Source of the DNA: Henricia sp. BOLD:AAB3569 | Taxonomy: Eukaryota; Echinodermata; Asteroidea; Spinulosida; Echinasteridae | Direction of reading: 5' to 3' | Length of the DNA stretch: 64,000 nt | NCBI GenBank assembly: GCA_037783545.1 | Contig: JBBELK010000010.1 | Location: 248,001-312,000 of the forward strand | Shown: one piece after another, positions 1 through 9,329 of the stretch | How the letters are laid out: each line of letters opens with the position of its first letter | Numbering within the stretch: position 1 is the stretch's first letter | Notes under the pieces: generated by a model | What the model saw: only the letters and a program-made list of their open reading frames with translations | Told to the model about the DNA's origin: nothing | The model's database searches: none | Program-made: the position numbers and the translations under genes

Positions 1-761
1 GCCGAAATAGGCCTACAACGACTCGACACCTCCCATAAGCACACATGTATGCTCCCACACAGCCATATGACTGTGTGAGAATTGTATCAGGTTTGCACGG
101 ACACTCTGAAAGCAAGCAGCCCAAACAAATGGAATCCTACAAATATACATGTAGGCCTATTCTTGTGACTTGCATGGTGTAAATTTGGGAGCATCAGTAA
201 AATAATGGTGGTGAGAGTATCCAAGCTTGGCTTTTAGTATGGAACGCTGACGTCCCTAATTCATTAACCCCAACGGTTACCGTACCAAATTCTCCAGTTT
301 GCACACAATTTTCCATAGGACCAAGGGGTTATTTTAGGGTTAATTAATAAATAGTAAATGCATTTCATTAAAAAATTGAGCCGTGGCTATGACGTGTTTT
401 CAATTGGATCGCGCGTGCGATCATTAAGACCACAAAAGAATTAAGAAACTCTAATTTTCAAAATTGGAACAAATTGTCCATGGTAGGAAACGAAGAATTA
501 ATTATGTTGATGAATTGATTTTATTACAGGAAAACATATTTGCCAATTGAAAGTAGGCGCGCGCCTAATGGGTGAACTACAAAGCGTGTCCTCGTAACGT
601 AAAAGCAACGTACGAATGCCGGCATAGCGTAAAGTACACCAGACACGACATTACTTAAATCATGCTTAAATTGCCTACCGACGCCAACTAAACAAACTGA
701 GTCATATGAAGCAGATATCAGATTCGTTATATAGGCCTAAACGTAACATTTGAGCGTGAAA
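1..761. other. Gene-free AT-rich stretch
   Basis: I see no splice-flanked coding segment, RNA gene or clear terminal repeat here. The sequence is AT-rich with scattered taggcctac-type words common to the rest of the window. It lies downstream of the stop codon of the minus-strand ParB-like gene, so it is probably 3' flank or intergenic DNA. Confidence 0.5.
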
Positions 762-905
762 CTATACCTGAAATCGGAAAATAGGGCATCGAAGTCTGCA
801 ACTGGTCGAAGAAAGTCTGCTCGCTGCTCGAAGAAAACAATGGCCGCCTGACGGTTTCTGCGAGCGGCGCACAAACGGGTTTCCCAAGTGCGTCCGCACG
901 GGCGC
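762..905. other. CpG-rich patch, possible minus-strand exon end
   Basis: This patch is much richer in CpG than its surroundings. On the minus strand a frame stays open over about 70 codons and reaches a donor-like site (TTTCAG followed by gtatag near 767-771). The translated frame is not recognisable. It could be the first exon of an unrelated gene running off the left edge, or simply a CpG-rich repeat. No acceptor or homology supports it. Confidence 0.2.
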
Positions 906-912
906 GGAAAAT

Positions 913-1103
913 TGACTCAGCACCGAGTCACAAGACAAACGAGACTCATTTTGAAGGCACATCTGAGTCAACTACGAGCATTCATAGTGAGTCAATCTCA
1001 TATTGACTCACTTTGTAATTTCAAACGAGTCTTGTAACATGTATATATTCCAAATCCGAGTCAAATTTATTAAGACTCACATAAATTGTCCAAAAGTGAG
1101 TCA
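913..1103. promoter_or_regulatory. Cluster of AP-1-type TGASTCA sites
   Basis: Five perfect TGAGTCA/TGACTCA heptamers lie within 191 bp, at 913-919, 964-970, 988-994, 1004-1010 and 1097-1103. Several one-base variants (cgagtca, gagactca) lie among them. TGASTCA is the consensus bound by Fos/Jun-type bZIP dimers. The cluster sits beside a CpG-rich patch, which suits a promoter-proximal enhancer, but a decayed tandem repeat built on gagtca would look the same. Confidence 0.35.
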
Positions 1104-1655
1104 CTTGACGCAGTATTTATTTTCTGTGTACATCAAGTATTTTTCACGTTTGTATTTTGAATTACAAGGGTAAAACAGGCATGATGAACATTCACTCCAT
1201 ATGTTTTCCATTCAACACTTCACAGGCCGTTTTGTGTTCTTCTCAGGATGACGTCAAAACCCTGTTTATCAACAAACCAAGTGACCTCAAGCGTTTCAGA
1301 ATTTCGGGTGAAGAGGGTCGGAACTGCTTTGCGTTTTAAACAAAAGGCTGTTTATTTTCGGTGGAAATCGAGTTGTGATGGTGTAGTAGACACATACACC
1401 TCCATGATAAACATGAGAACTTAAACAATGTGGACGGGGGGATACTAGCTGTTTAAGGAGTCATGCCCATGTAAAAGAGAAAGAATCTGCTGAAAACAGA
1501 TCCAAGCGCAGAACAGATTTAGCAGATAATTTTACACGTACAATTCATGCAGTGCGAAACCCAATTCAATGTGTGCATCAACATGAACAGTTACCGTTAT
1601 CATATCCGTATTCGTCACATTGCAAAACCTCCCTACTGTTTCGAAACCACCACTT

Positions 1656-1728
1656 ACCTTCATAGCTCAATTGGTATGGCATATGTACACTACACGCAGG
1701 TCCGCGGTTCAAATCCCAGTTTAGCCAA
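1656..1728 (+). repeat. tRNA-like sequence, probable SINE head or tRNA pseudogene
   Basis: An A-box-like tagctcaattgg (1663-1674) is followed 31 bp later by a B-box-like ggttcaaatcc (1706-1716), which is the arrangement of a pol III internal promoter. Acceptor, D and anticodon stems do not pair properly and the base before the anticodon is not T in any good folding, so this is not a functional tRNA. It could be the 5' part of a tRNA-derived SINE or a decayed tRNA copy. Confidence 0.4.
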
Positions 1729-2473
1729 GTGTTTTTCACTCCATCCGAATTTCCCTAAATCACAGACATTTGTCCATCTCTATCGCAAGACTAAAAAAGG
1801 AAAATGTTTGGCTTGCCTTTATCTGTCAGATCTATGATCCAATCCTGCATGGAGGTGTTAGTTTGAATGATGTATGCGAGCATATCTCCCTTGACCAAAA
1901 CATGGCTCTGCTGCTGCAGCGGCAAGGTCGCGCCATCGTGTCTCCACGTTGCAACTAATGCCATGTTCATGTGCCCTTGCTGAGGATCTGGAATGAAAGG
2001 AAGACAATATTGTCCATTTTTGTTTAATACTGTTATATGCCTGTAGAATTTTGACTATGCCCCACACATAGTCTGTCGTGCACTGGGCATAGTTGATTTA
2101 GCAGGTTCCGGATGAGCACTTTACGTGTGTAGCATAATTGTGCACCAGTAGTATATAAAACAAGTATTGACTGCTGTTTATTGGGGTCGTGATTAATATT
2201 ATAGGCCCTCGGTGATCTTGAATCTATGACTATTGACTATGCCCCTCGGCTTCCGTCTTGGTGTATAGTCATGGCTTTAAGATCACCGAATGCCTGTAAT
2301 CTTAACCATGTCCCTCATTGCAGTCAACATTATATACATGTATACTATTATCAATCAACTGAGTTGCTGAAATACCGCGGCTACATGATGAATATTTATT
2401 ACCTGAAGTAATATCAGTTATTGAGCTTTTTATTTGCCAATTATTGTTTGTTGACCTCAGAATTTTCGTATTA

Positions 2474-2861
2474 GGGTAATTCCCAAAATTTGGGGTCCAA
2501 AAGTGTGACATTTTAAGATTTCAAATTGTTTGTAATGATTGAAAGTGGTTTCCCAGTAGAAAATCATTATTTTTATTTGAACAAATGCCACTCCAATTTA
2601 ATGTTTGTGTGTATAGATATGGCACCAAGGTTAATGCAAACTCATTCTACAGCCAATTCTCATTGGCGTAGGTAACCCGGGACACCAAACTCCTATCCAA
2701 TACCATGGAACAAATTATAAGCTTTGATGGTCCTTTGTTTTTAATATTTTTGAGGAATCGGCAAACAAAATATTGAGAATTTGTGGTCCTATTTGAAGCA
2801 GAGAGTGTCGTACTAAACTTGGACACCAAACATTTTTGACCCCTAATTTTTGAAATTACCC
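2474..2861. mobile_element. MITE with GGGTAATT termini, copy A
   Basis: The element has about 30-bp imperfect terminal inverted repeats that begin gggtaattcccaaaatt on the left and read the same way inwards from the right end. It is flanked on both sides by ATTA, a 4-bp target duplication. A second copy of the same family lies at 36049-36464 and shares the interior. No coding capacity is seen. Its right terminus interrupts the last exon of the ParB-like gene and supplies the stop codon now used. A minus-strand AATAAA at 2572-2577 lies inside it and could serve as the polyadenylation signal. Confidence 0.8.
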
Positions 2862-3070
2862 ATTAGTAGTGCCTTAATTTGGACTGGAATCGCACTTTGT
2901 TTGTCCTGTAGGAACTTGAAGATGCATGTCTTCACTAAGAAACCAAGCTCCCTCAGTCTTTTTTCTGTCTTCTCTATTGTTGAGGTAGAAACCAGGACAG
3001 TCAGGGTTCCTTGTGGTTGTCCCCCATCCTTGACTGCCTTCACTGCCTTATTCAGGTCGTCTTCTTCGGT
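2843..3070 (-). CDS. ParB-like gene, exon 7 (terminal exon)
   Basis: The acceptor tttaactattag precedes ACC GAA GAA at 3070 and the frame runs 75 codons to a TAG at 2843. The predicted product begins TEEDDLNKAVKAV and contains a strand-like GTLTVLVSTSTIEK followed by a basic, charged helix-like segment. Phase 0 agrees with the donor of exon 6. The last few residues and the stop lie within the GGGTAATT MITE. Without the MITE and one ATTA copy, the frame would read about three other residues and end at a TGA nearly the same distance away. The function of this C-terminal part is unknown. It could instead splice out at the GGTAAT inside the MITE terminus. Confidence 0.7.
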   Translation of the reverse strand, partial: TEEDDLNKAVKAVKDGGQPQGTLTVLVSTSTIEKTEKRLRELGFLVKTCIFKFLQDKQSAIPVQIKALLMGNFKN

Positions 3071-4632
3071 CTAATAGTTAAATAAACAGAAATCTTTGGA
3101 AATATGTTCAACAGTTTTGTGTTTTACTGGAATCGGGTGAAAAAATCGCAATTCAAGAAAGTGGACAAGTTTACCAAACCTACTCTTACTGACCGAGGTA
3201 GGGTCTTTCAAAACCATAAATAGTGTTCTGTGTTAATTCTGAATATCCTGCATTGTAACTTGCACAATAATTTCTGTAAACAGCTATTACACTGTATGGC
3301 ATTTGCAGTCTGTGTTGGTACGTTCCTTAATACTTACGCTTGCCGGTACAAGTTCGCCTAATTGTTAGAACTTTGTTAGAAATAAGAAGTTTCTGCTCTT
3401 TTTTCATAGTGTCTGGTAAAACATACAAACTACCGCTGGGCGACTAGTGGATTTGTTTTACTCGCAAATAGTTGCAGGTATTACTCACGAGTAAACATTA
3501 ATCGCGAGTAGTTGGCAAAGTATCAAAAGGGATGAAAAAACAAAATGCACGTTTGTGTGTATGAGTAACCAACTAGCTGTACAGCTGAAATTTGCCTAAT
3601 CTGTGCTGTCCCGATTCTTTTTCAAACAATGCATACATAGACGGTGAACTTCAGCAAGGATTATTTTGTATTTCCCTCCCAAAAACTACCTCGATTACCT
3701 TTGACCAATGAAAATCAAACGGTCTTGCTCCGCGATTAGACGTCATAAGTTTGCCGTAATTCTTCTTCAACCCGTGCATGTAGCTACTACCACATTACAT
3801 AATGTAACATAGCATGTATTAATTGTGAGTAATCGTGAATTTATGAGTAGCGCAATGAAACAGTTATTTGAACCAGGCGTACGCAGAAGATGGCACGTGG
3901 ATATCTGCAGCCGATTTCACTAAACTTACGCAGTTGCGTTAGCCCACTTGCGCAACATTTTATTGCGTAAGTCGCGCAACAATTTAGAGATGATAACACG
4001 CAAGCTATGGGGCTTGCGCCATTTTTCAAAAGTTGCGCAAGCTGCACACTATTTCGTGAAATCGGCTGCTGCAGTCGTTGTACTTGATCGCAGTGGTTCA
4101 AAACATGCTTGTCATACTTTTGGCTTGCACAATTAAAGGACACAATGAATTGAAATACATGTACATGTAGTTGGCATACACAACAAAAAAGTGACTTGCA
4201 CAGATCGCCTTTTAAATTTGTTGGTAAATGGGCATAATCGTGATTAATAGAGCTATTCGCCCAGTGGTAATACAAACACACAATTACTGTGCATATCTAT
4301 GGCTTTGCGCAAAAAAAAAAAAAAAAATTTAAAATCATATTCTTCAAAAAACATTCTCAGAGGTTTTTGCGTGTAAACATACATGTAGGTAAACATATGT
4401 AGCTGCTGAATTTGTTTAATTCTTTTTTTGATGATTGCGCCACGTATTCACGCGCATATCATTAATATACCCAATGAGAAATCACGAACATTTTATTTTC
4501 AAAACCACACTATTGCTTGTGATTTATGCACATAAAGGTGCAAATGCTGGATTTTTCTTCCAGAAGAATTGTAGCTGTTTAAAGATATTGGTTGGAAAAG
4601 CCATTTTTACAAATGCATCAAAACCAATGTAC
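3071..4632. other. Intron 6 of the ParB-like gene model
   Basis: This is the gap between exon 7 and exon 6 on the minus strand. It is AT-rich with no coding signal. It holds a small inverted-repeat element at 3905-4074 and an A-run of about 18 bases near 4310. Confidence 0.6.
3905..4074. mobile_element. Small MITE-like inverted repeat
   Basis: ctgcagccgatttcac at the left end is matched inversely by gtgaaatcggctgctgcag at the right end. The interior repeats ttgcgcaa and close variants. No target duplication is evident. It has no coding capacity and lies in intron 6 of the ParB-like gene. Confidence 0.5.
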
Positions 4633-4850
4633 CTTCATGCTAGTAAAAACTAGCATAGCCCCTGTGTAACACTCCTTCCTCTTCAGAGTTGTTATTTCAG
4701 AAATGTGTGTAATGAAGACAGCAAAGCTGTTGTCATCTGTCAGGCAGTTGTCTGGGGTGGTGTTGTCCTGCTTGTCTGCTCTGGACCATTCCAGTGCATC
4801 CCGGACTAAAGCCATGAAAGGCCTCGGGATGCCATGCCGAAAGTTGCACT
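4633..4850 (-). CDS. ParB-like gene, exon 6
   Basis: The acceptor gcttttacag lies just above 4850, and the donor ATGAAG|gtacat ends the exon at 4633. The 218-bp exon starts in phase 1 (two bases complete a codon begun in exon 5) and ends in phase 0. Its frame reads CNFRHGIPRPFMALVRDAL, then an acidic linker, then FAVFITHISEITTLK and CYTGAMLVFTSMK. From memory of invertebrate predicted proteins of this family, a GIP/GVP-x-AF motif and a C-terminal YTGA block follow the ParB-like domain. That identification is by recall, not by search. Codon use is ordinary and no stop interrupts it. Confidence 0.75.
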
Positions 4851-4943
4851 CTGTAAAAGCAAGCGTGGCAACGGGCAACAGTTATTTTTGAAAAGTTGAG
4901 TGCATGTATATGACTTCCTGGGAATTTTTTTTTGAAATTATAC

Positions 4944-5349
4944 CAGTGATCTCCACTGGGGGTGCACTAACCTAAACACACAACCACGAACACACATGGT
5001 ACAGTGGTTGGCATGCAGCGCCCTCAAGAGGTCAACACATTCGCCTCTTGAGGGCGATGTTCAACAAATGCAGACTGTCTTGGCCGTTATCGATGCGAAT
5101 TTGGGTCGACGTTTCGATAGATATGACAGGTAAATGACGGATAATGACACCAGTGGCTACGGAATCACATTAGGTGAATTTACACCTCCTTTTGGAATGA
5201 CTTGGCTGTACTTTCATAGTTTTTTGGAGGAGAAATTAATTTGTTTTTGTCCGGGCGGCAAATTTTTGTCCGGGCGCTAACGGTAGGCCTACCTCTAATG
5301 ATTTTGTCCGGGCGGCGCGCCCGGACAAAACCGGTAGTGGAGATCACTG
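4944..5349. mobile_element. Inverted-repeat element with internal hairpins
   Basis: Perfect 14-bp terminal inverted repeats (cagtgatctccact at 4944-4957 and its complement at 5336-5349) bound a 406-bp unit. Inside are a perfect 12-bp-stem hairpin (5019-5030 with 5045-5056, cgccctcaagag) and a second palindrome around 5311-5332 (gtccgggc / gcccggac). There is no open frame of note. It lies in intron 5 and is probably a non-autonomous DNA transposon. Confidence 0.6.
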
Positions 5350-5871
5350 TATACATGTAGTATTTAAAGTATATATATATATAAGTACTGTACATGTATA
5401 TAGGTATACATGCATGTATTTAACCGATATTTTCTACCTTATGAAATTACTACATTCATTGTATTGTTGTTATTTTAGTGCACTGTCATTGTTCACCCTT
5501 ATGTTCGAATCTTTTTATAGACGTCAAACCCAGTAACAAACCAATTTCTCCCATATAACGTGTATACGCGTACTCTGCCAGACCCATGGGAAAATATTGG
5601 CATGTTTACATGTCCTCTGGCATCAACTGGTTAAAAACAGCAGTGCCACAGACGTAACGCTGTCATGCAAGGGGTGCTTTATTTCATGTGTGACAATAGA
5701 CCGATGTTTACATGTTGTCACGTGACATATAGTGGGTATTACGTCATCTAAACTTTCACATGCACAGTAGTGTATTAAGCTGTGCAACTGCAGCGTGAAC
5801 ATAACATTCGTATTATCTACACAATAAAATGTACATGGGCGGAAAGAGGATTTCATGTAGTTTCTATTATA

Positions 5872-6007
5872 AATTGTTGACTGGTGTGGTGTGGGATATG
5901 GAGTTTTAACACCCGAGGGAGCTCATAGCACCCGAGGCAACGCCGAGGGTGCTATGAGCTTCCGAGGGTGTTAAAACCCATATCCCACACCACACCAGTC
6001 AACAATT
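5872..6007. repeat. Near-perfect 136-bp hairpin
   Basis: aattgttgactgg at 5872 onward pairs with ccagtcaacaatt ending at 6007, and pairing continues almost without break through a ttttaacacccgaggg arm to a small central loop. It directly abuts the MITE starting at 6011 and may be an inserted snapback element or an arm of it. Confidence 0.7.
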
Positions 6008-6010
6008 GTT

Positions 6011-6437
6011 TTGTTATATCCCGTCTTGGTCTCTGTACAGCATAATAATATCGTTTCTATTATTTGGAATGTTAAAATTGTAAAAACAAATTCGTCTCTG
6101 CACTTTCGCTAGTATTCGGATTACTACCTGTGCGTACTGTGTATTGCGAAAGTAGCACGCGTATCAGTTTGTTGTTTGGGCGCACAGCGTGTGGAATAAT
6201 GCGATGTGCGTGCGCGTTGTGCACCTCTAGCGGGCGTAACACGCGGTTTCTTTTACTAATGGGAGCCTCATACAGCGCGTTACGCGTGCTGTGAACAGGG
6301 GCAAAGAACACGCATAGTACGGCCGGGTGATATGAAGTTAAATTCGCATACGGCAGGGTGATATGAGTATTTATCACATGGACATGTGACCGTTCTGGAC
6401 CAATGAAACTGCAGTATTCCAAGACGGGGTATAACAA
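6011..6437. mobile_element. MITE with TTGTTATATCCCGTC termini
   Basis: Terminal inverted repeats of 19 bp, ttgttatatcccgtcttgg (6011-6029) and ccaagacggggtataacaa (6419-6437), differ at one position and enclose 427 bp. The open frame inside on the minus strand has no recognisable product. It lies in intron 5 of the ParB-like gene. Confidence 0.7.
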
Positions 6438-7154
6438 AGTGGTTTATGGTTTATAGAAAGATAATGTCAAATATTCTGACATCAACGAGAGAGAAGTTTT
6501 ACTTTGTCGATTGTGTTTGTGTGTGGTACGTTCTGTGTGTGTGTGGGTGCACGTGACCTAATTTTTGTGTGAATATGAGTGCGCGCAATATGCACTCATT
6601 TGAATGAGAAAATTACTTTACATTTTTGTATATGACCAATTCATGTGCCAAGAAGCTTGAGAACATTTTAAACTTTCATCTGGCAAGGCAATCACGCAAA
6701 CGATCCTGCATGGTTGAAAGACGGGATATTACTTCAGGAATATTTGAACTTAAAAAAGTTACCACGATGCAATTTCAACTTTATTAAGTTTATACAAGCC
6801 GTAAATACATATTTTGCACAGTTTTAAAAATAACTCGCACAAGTTAATTTGATTTGCAGTAAGTTGAAGGCACTGCAGATACATGTAAGCGACCGATTTA
6901 CCGGCCACAAATCAAGGTGGGTCTCGTTCAGTCTCGTGGTAAATCAGTCTAAACTTTGCCAATCAGAACATGACGGTACAATACTGTGGAGGAGGCCATG
7001 TTTGTTGATATTTCATACCCACTATAGGTCACGTGACTCAGAGGGCATAATCGGTCTATTCATAACTATTTTCCCCCCAAATATATGTAACAAAATGTTC
7101 ATTGTATTCCATTCATGTACAAATACCATAAAGGCACTAAAGTACCAAACTTAC

Positions 7155-7383
7155 GAATAAAGGGCTGTAATGTGGCTTCCGTTGTGTGCAAAGGGAATCG
7201 CTCCTCTGCCTCTTGCCATGTATCCACTGGCAGCTGGTCCAAAAACTCCTTCTGCACAGCCAGAAGCTTCTTAGTCCTTTCAGCCTCTTTTGCCATCTCA
7301 ACTAACGTCATTCTTCCACTTCCTACTTCCGATAGGAGGTTGAACTTAGTTTCTTCCAACAAACCCTGAAGCTTCATGAACAC
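7155..7383 (-). CDS. ParB-like gene, exon 5
   Basis: The acceptor aatcttag precedes GTG TTC ATG at 7383, and the strong donor ATTC|gtaagt ends the exon at 7155. A weaker donor (TTTG|gtactt) nine bases further gives the same phase. The frame begins VFMKLQGLLEETKFNLLSEV and continues through MTLVEMAKEAERTKKLL, then DTWQEAEERFPLHTTEATL. The segment is helical and charged, with no membrane segment or signal peptide. It starts in phase 0 and ends in phase 1, matching exons 4 and 6. In family members I recall, this block sits between the ParB-like domain and the C-terminal YTGA block. Its role is unknown. Confidence 0.8.
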
Positions 7384-7769
7384 CTAAGATTGAAATGAAA
7401 TTTGGTGTGCTGATTGGACTCATTAAGAAACCCCAGAGAACAACAATTTGGTGTCATTTGGTCAATAAATTTTTGAGATACCCCGATATAGGTCAACAAA
7501 CTTTTGAATAATTAGCACGACCTGATGTTTGGACAGCTGTATCTCTAAAAGTAATGTACCTACATAGATAAACTAACTTTACATCATTTTAAAGCTCTTG
7601 AAATAGCCTTCATTTTATAAGATATCGAAATTGCATCTCGTACTAAAATTTCTTTTGAAGAAAAAAACCCCAAAAATCACGAAAACAAGAAAAAGTAATG
7701 ATACATAATTTTGTTCACTTTTACTTTTTTAACCAATACACATCGACACCCTGAAAACATTAAGCTTAC

Positions 7770-7889
7770 CGTCTGCTTGGGGCATTTTCCACACTTTCCC
7801 GTTTCGGTGTCAAATATCTGCACCAGCTTGCTGTAACTTCTTCTCGACATTAGAGCCATTTGGAACGTAGGTTCTAAAGTCTTCAGTTC
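7770..7889 (-). CDS. ParB-like gene, exon 4
   Basis: The acceptor cgctcctcacag precedes GAA CTG AAG at 7889, and the donor CAGACG|gtaagc ends the exon at 7770. Exactly 40 codons, phase 0 at both ends. The frame reads ELKTLEPTFQMALMSRRSYS and ends with a GKCGKCPKQT tail containing two cysteines. Its upstream partner would be exon 3 at 41820, which leaves an intron of about 34 kb. The phase match and recalled family order support the join, but only transcripts can prove it. Confidence 0.78.
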
Positions 7890-8254
7890 CTGTGAGGAGC
7901 GTAATATTGTAAGAAATAGAATTATCACATACCAAACATTTCAATCATTTCCAAGTATGGTAAGTACCCTTTGCAATGACCCGAGTTGACAAGAATAACT
8001 GTACTCTAAAATAACACCACATGAATTTCTGTCCGTCCAAAATGGTATTTCATGTTGGAAAATGTCCTGTGCACTGGACTTTTTTTCATTCTCTTGTACA
8101 TGTACACAAAATCCATAGATTTTCAATGTTTTCTGAACCAATGATGCATTAATGTACATGTAGCTAAAAACAATTTCAGGCTATATAGTTTTAATATCAG
8201 CATTCTTCCTCAGGTACAGTTGTCAGAAGTTTATATAACTGTGTTAAAGATACA

Positions 8255-8640
8255 TGATTGGTAAACTGTTACAAATAGTTTTATTGAAGATATGCATGAT
8301 TAAAACCAACCCGAGCAAAAACCAGCTCCGTACTTCGTCTAACTTTTCAGAAAACAGTCAAAAAAGGGTTTGCAGTAATATCGCCCCAAAACCACTTCGC
8401 CCTGAACCATTTCGCCCTGAACCACGGCCTGTGCACGAAGTGGTTTTGGGGCGAAGTGGCATTTGGGCGATGTAGTGTTTGGACGAAGTAATTTGAGGCG
8501 AAATGGCACCCGGGCGAAATGGTTTTGGGGCGAATTGAATTTTCGTCTCATGAGACGAAAACTAATTGATTTACTAATTTCTCAAAGACTACAGCACTTC
8601 AGACAAAACTATTTCAGGGGAAGTTTTCTACGGTCATCGT
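8255..8640. mobile_element. FB/TU-like element with 16-bp subrepeats, copy 1
   Basis: Inverted runs of a 16-bp motif (gaagtggttttggggc and variants) occupy 8375-8535. Cacttcgcccc-type copies on the left face gaagtgg-type copies on the right. Shared flanks, cccgagcaaaaaccagctcc on the left and caaaactatttcaggggaag on the right, recur at 42572-43475 and define the ends. Short tandem repeats forming the arms recall Drosophila FB and sea urchin TU elements. No protein is encoded. Confidence 0.6.
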
Positions 8641-8711
8641 GTTTATACTGTGTAAGTTAGGTGTAAATCTGTGAACATTTCTGATTTTCGAGATTACCAA
8701 TGATTTATACT

Positions 8712-8920
8712 GCCTTTAAAACTGGTGTGCTTAAACTAGCGTTTTCACCATTTTTGTAAGTTTTTACTTAAGTCGTGATTTTGTGGAATTCCTCACAAGC
8801 TTGCAGTACTTAAAACATGGCTTGCACACCTTGCAATGGTTCTGTTAATCCTGCCATTTTGGGGGACGATAGTAGTGGTGTACATGTACATGTATATAAA
8901 ACGTCCGACTTCAACTGTAT
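8712..8920. mobile_element. Tc1-like MITE, truncated copy
   Basis: This stretch is the reverse complement of most of 31078-31318. It shares aactggtgtgctta, attttgtggaattcctcac and acttaaaacatgg-type blocks and ends with gacttcaactg followed by ta. The outer terminus at the other end is missing. It is non-coding and lies in intron 3. Confidence 0.6.
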
Positions 8921-9329
8921 GTGTAACTCTTATTCTGTTATTCCACGAATCTGGAATAAGAGGTTTCTCTTTCAAATGATACATATGGCCTTTAATAGTC
9001 ATCTCTGGATGTTATTGTTAACATGTTACTTGAACATGGTGCACTTTGTTATCCTTATGGATCAGATAGAGCAAAGTGACTCCAGCCAATGAAAACCTTT
9101 TTGGTTGGTGCTTTCTGTATATTCTGATGGTACATGTACATGTAGCTATATGTACCGGTAAAAAGAAACCATTCAGTCCAATTTTGACCCATTCCCAGTA
9201 AACAAAACACCAAACAATCACCAGTTGGTACTGGTGAAATTTAGGGGTATTTTCGGTGTGGTGCACTTGTAACGCAATATGTACGCCAACAATACGTGTT
9301 TTCTGTAATTTTTTTGGGAAACTAATTTT

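Noticed and set aside
1656-1728. Functional tRNA gene
   Set aside because: A and B boxes are present but the acceptor, D and anticodon stems do not form and the anticodon cannot be placed.
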